Source: DATJFH01 sp035495815
Lineage (GTDB): Bacteria; Acidobacteriota; Terriglobia; Bryobacterales; Bryobacteraceae
Assembly (NCBI GenBank): GCA_035495815.1
Contig: DATJFH010000023.1
Location: 1-5,958 of the forward strand
Length of the DNA stretch: 5,958 bases
Reading direction: 5' to 3'
The notes under the pieces were generated by a model. The model ran no database searches and was not told where the DNA came from. It was given only the letters and a program-made list of their open reading frames with translations. The position numbers were made by a program, and so were the translations under genes. Below are positions 5,663 to 5,958 of this stretch, piece by piece; positions within the stretch are counted from its first letter, which is position 1, and every line of letters begins with the position of its first letter.

Positions 5663-5958
5663 CTACGGCCGCACGGGCTGGATCAGGATCCGGCCTTTGT
5701 CTTCCCAGGCAGCCAGCACCGGACCGTTCGGGACGGCCAGCAGTTGAGGATACGCACCCTGTCCGGCCAGCACGATTGTCCGGGGACTGCCGGCAGCCCG
5801 GGCGTGCACCTCCGGTCCGCTGCTCCAGACCGCATACACGCCGCCCGGTCCGGTGGCGATGGCGGGATCCTTCCCGGCTTCGATCCTGCTCTCCGGCGAG
5901 CCTTCCCGCGCGATGTAAACGTCGCTCTCGCGCCGCCAGATCGTGACCGGCTTTCCGT
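5663..5958 (-). CDS. C-terminal part of a sialidase/BNR-like beta-propeller protein, partial
   Basis: The minus strand is open from the window edge to a TAG at 5663-5665, giving 97 residues of C-terminus; the start lies beyond 5958. The sequence shows at least two propeller-like units: VYIAREG followed by IEAGKDPAIATGPGGVYAVWS, then VHARAAG followed by IVLAGQGAYPQLL and GPVLAAWED. The repeated '(A/G)-x-G-x-(D/Y)-P-x-(I/L)-...-G-(V/P)-x-x-(V/A)-W' pattern is typical of sialidase-like and BNR-repeat proteins, which are often secreted. The catalytic residues of true sialidases lie outside this segment, so enzyme activity cannot be judged. It converges with the propeller gene at 4875-5660, ending two bases away, and its last codons contain the probable terminator of that gene. 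Confidence 0.75.
   Translation of the reverse strand, partial: GKPVTIWRRESDVYIAREGSPESRIEAGKDPAIATGPGGVYAVWSSGPEVHARAAGSPRTIVLAGQGAYPQLLAVPNGPVLAAWEDKGRILIQPVRP
5676..5703 (+). terminator. Probable intrinsic terminator of the beta-propeller gene
   Basis: GGCTGGAT (5676-5683), loop CAGG, ATCCGGCC (5688-5695) forms an 8-bp RNA stem with one U-G wobble, followed at once by TTTGTCTT (5696-5703, six T of eight). It begins 15 bases after the stop of the propeller gene. On the minus strand the wobble becomes a C-A mismatch and no T-run follows, so it is directional for plus-strand transcripts. It lies within the coding end of the opposing gene. Confidence 0.55.

Overview
The window is GC-rich bacterial DNA carrying three complete genes and two genes cut by the window edges. 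The source is probably a member of Acidobacteriota, perhaps of the Solibacter/Bryobacter type. That guess rests only on style: high GC, a large hybrid sensor protein, a twin-arginine-like N-terminus on a secreted propeller, and a sialidase-like propeller. No marker gene is present, so it is an inference of low to moderate confidence.

Layout. Bases 1-138 are the last 45 codons of a gene whose product looks like the periplasmic adaptor of an RND-type efflux pump. A 71-base gap (139-209) follows, packed with short perfect inverted repeats, the last of which covers the ribosome binding site of the next gene. Bases 210-4328 encode one 1372-residue signalling protein: CheB methylesterase, CheR methyltransferase, a PAS-like region, a heptad coiled coil, two further PAS domains, a histidine kinase and a C-terminal receiver. 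A small gene of unknown function (4363-4707) follows in the same direction after 34 bases and is probably co-transcribed. Next come a 167-base gap with a possible promoter, and a 261-residue, apparently five-bladed beta-propeller protein with a twin-arginine-like signal (4875-5660). From the right edge a second propeller-like gene runs in the opposite direction (5663-5958, minus strand, N-terminus outside). The two genes end 2 bases apart, and a likely terminator for the plus-strand gene lies inside the end of the minus-strand gene.

How the parts work together. The hybrid protein carries both arms of the chemoreceptor adaptation reaction (methyl transfer and methyl removal) plus a phosphorelay output on one chain, but no chemoreceptor, CheA or CheW is in view. 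The most notable detail is inside its kinase. The phospho-accepting histidine and the N-box asparagine are kept, while the G1, F and G2 boxes that close over ATP are eroded and slightly shortened, all in an intact frame and followed by a receiver with every key residue. It may therefore be a pseudokinase scaffold, or a phosphatase or phosphotransfer protein, rather than a normal autokinase. The two propeller genes at the right look unrelated to the signalling protein. I found no CRISPR array, tRNA, rRNA, insertion sequence or phage-like element.
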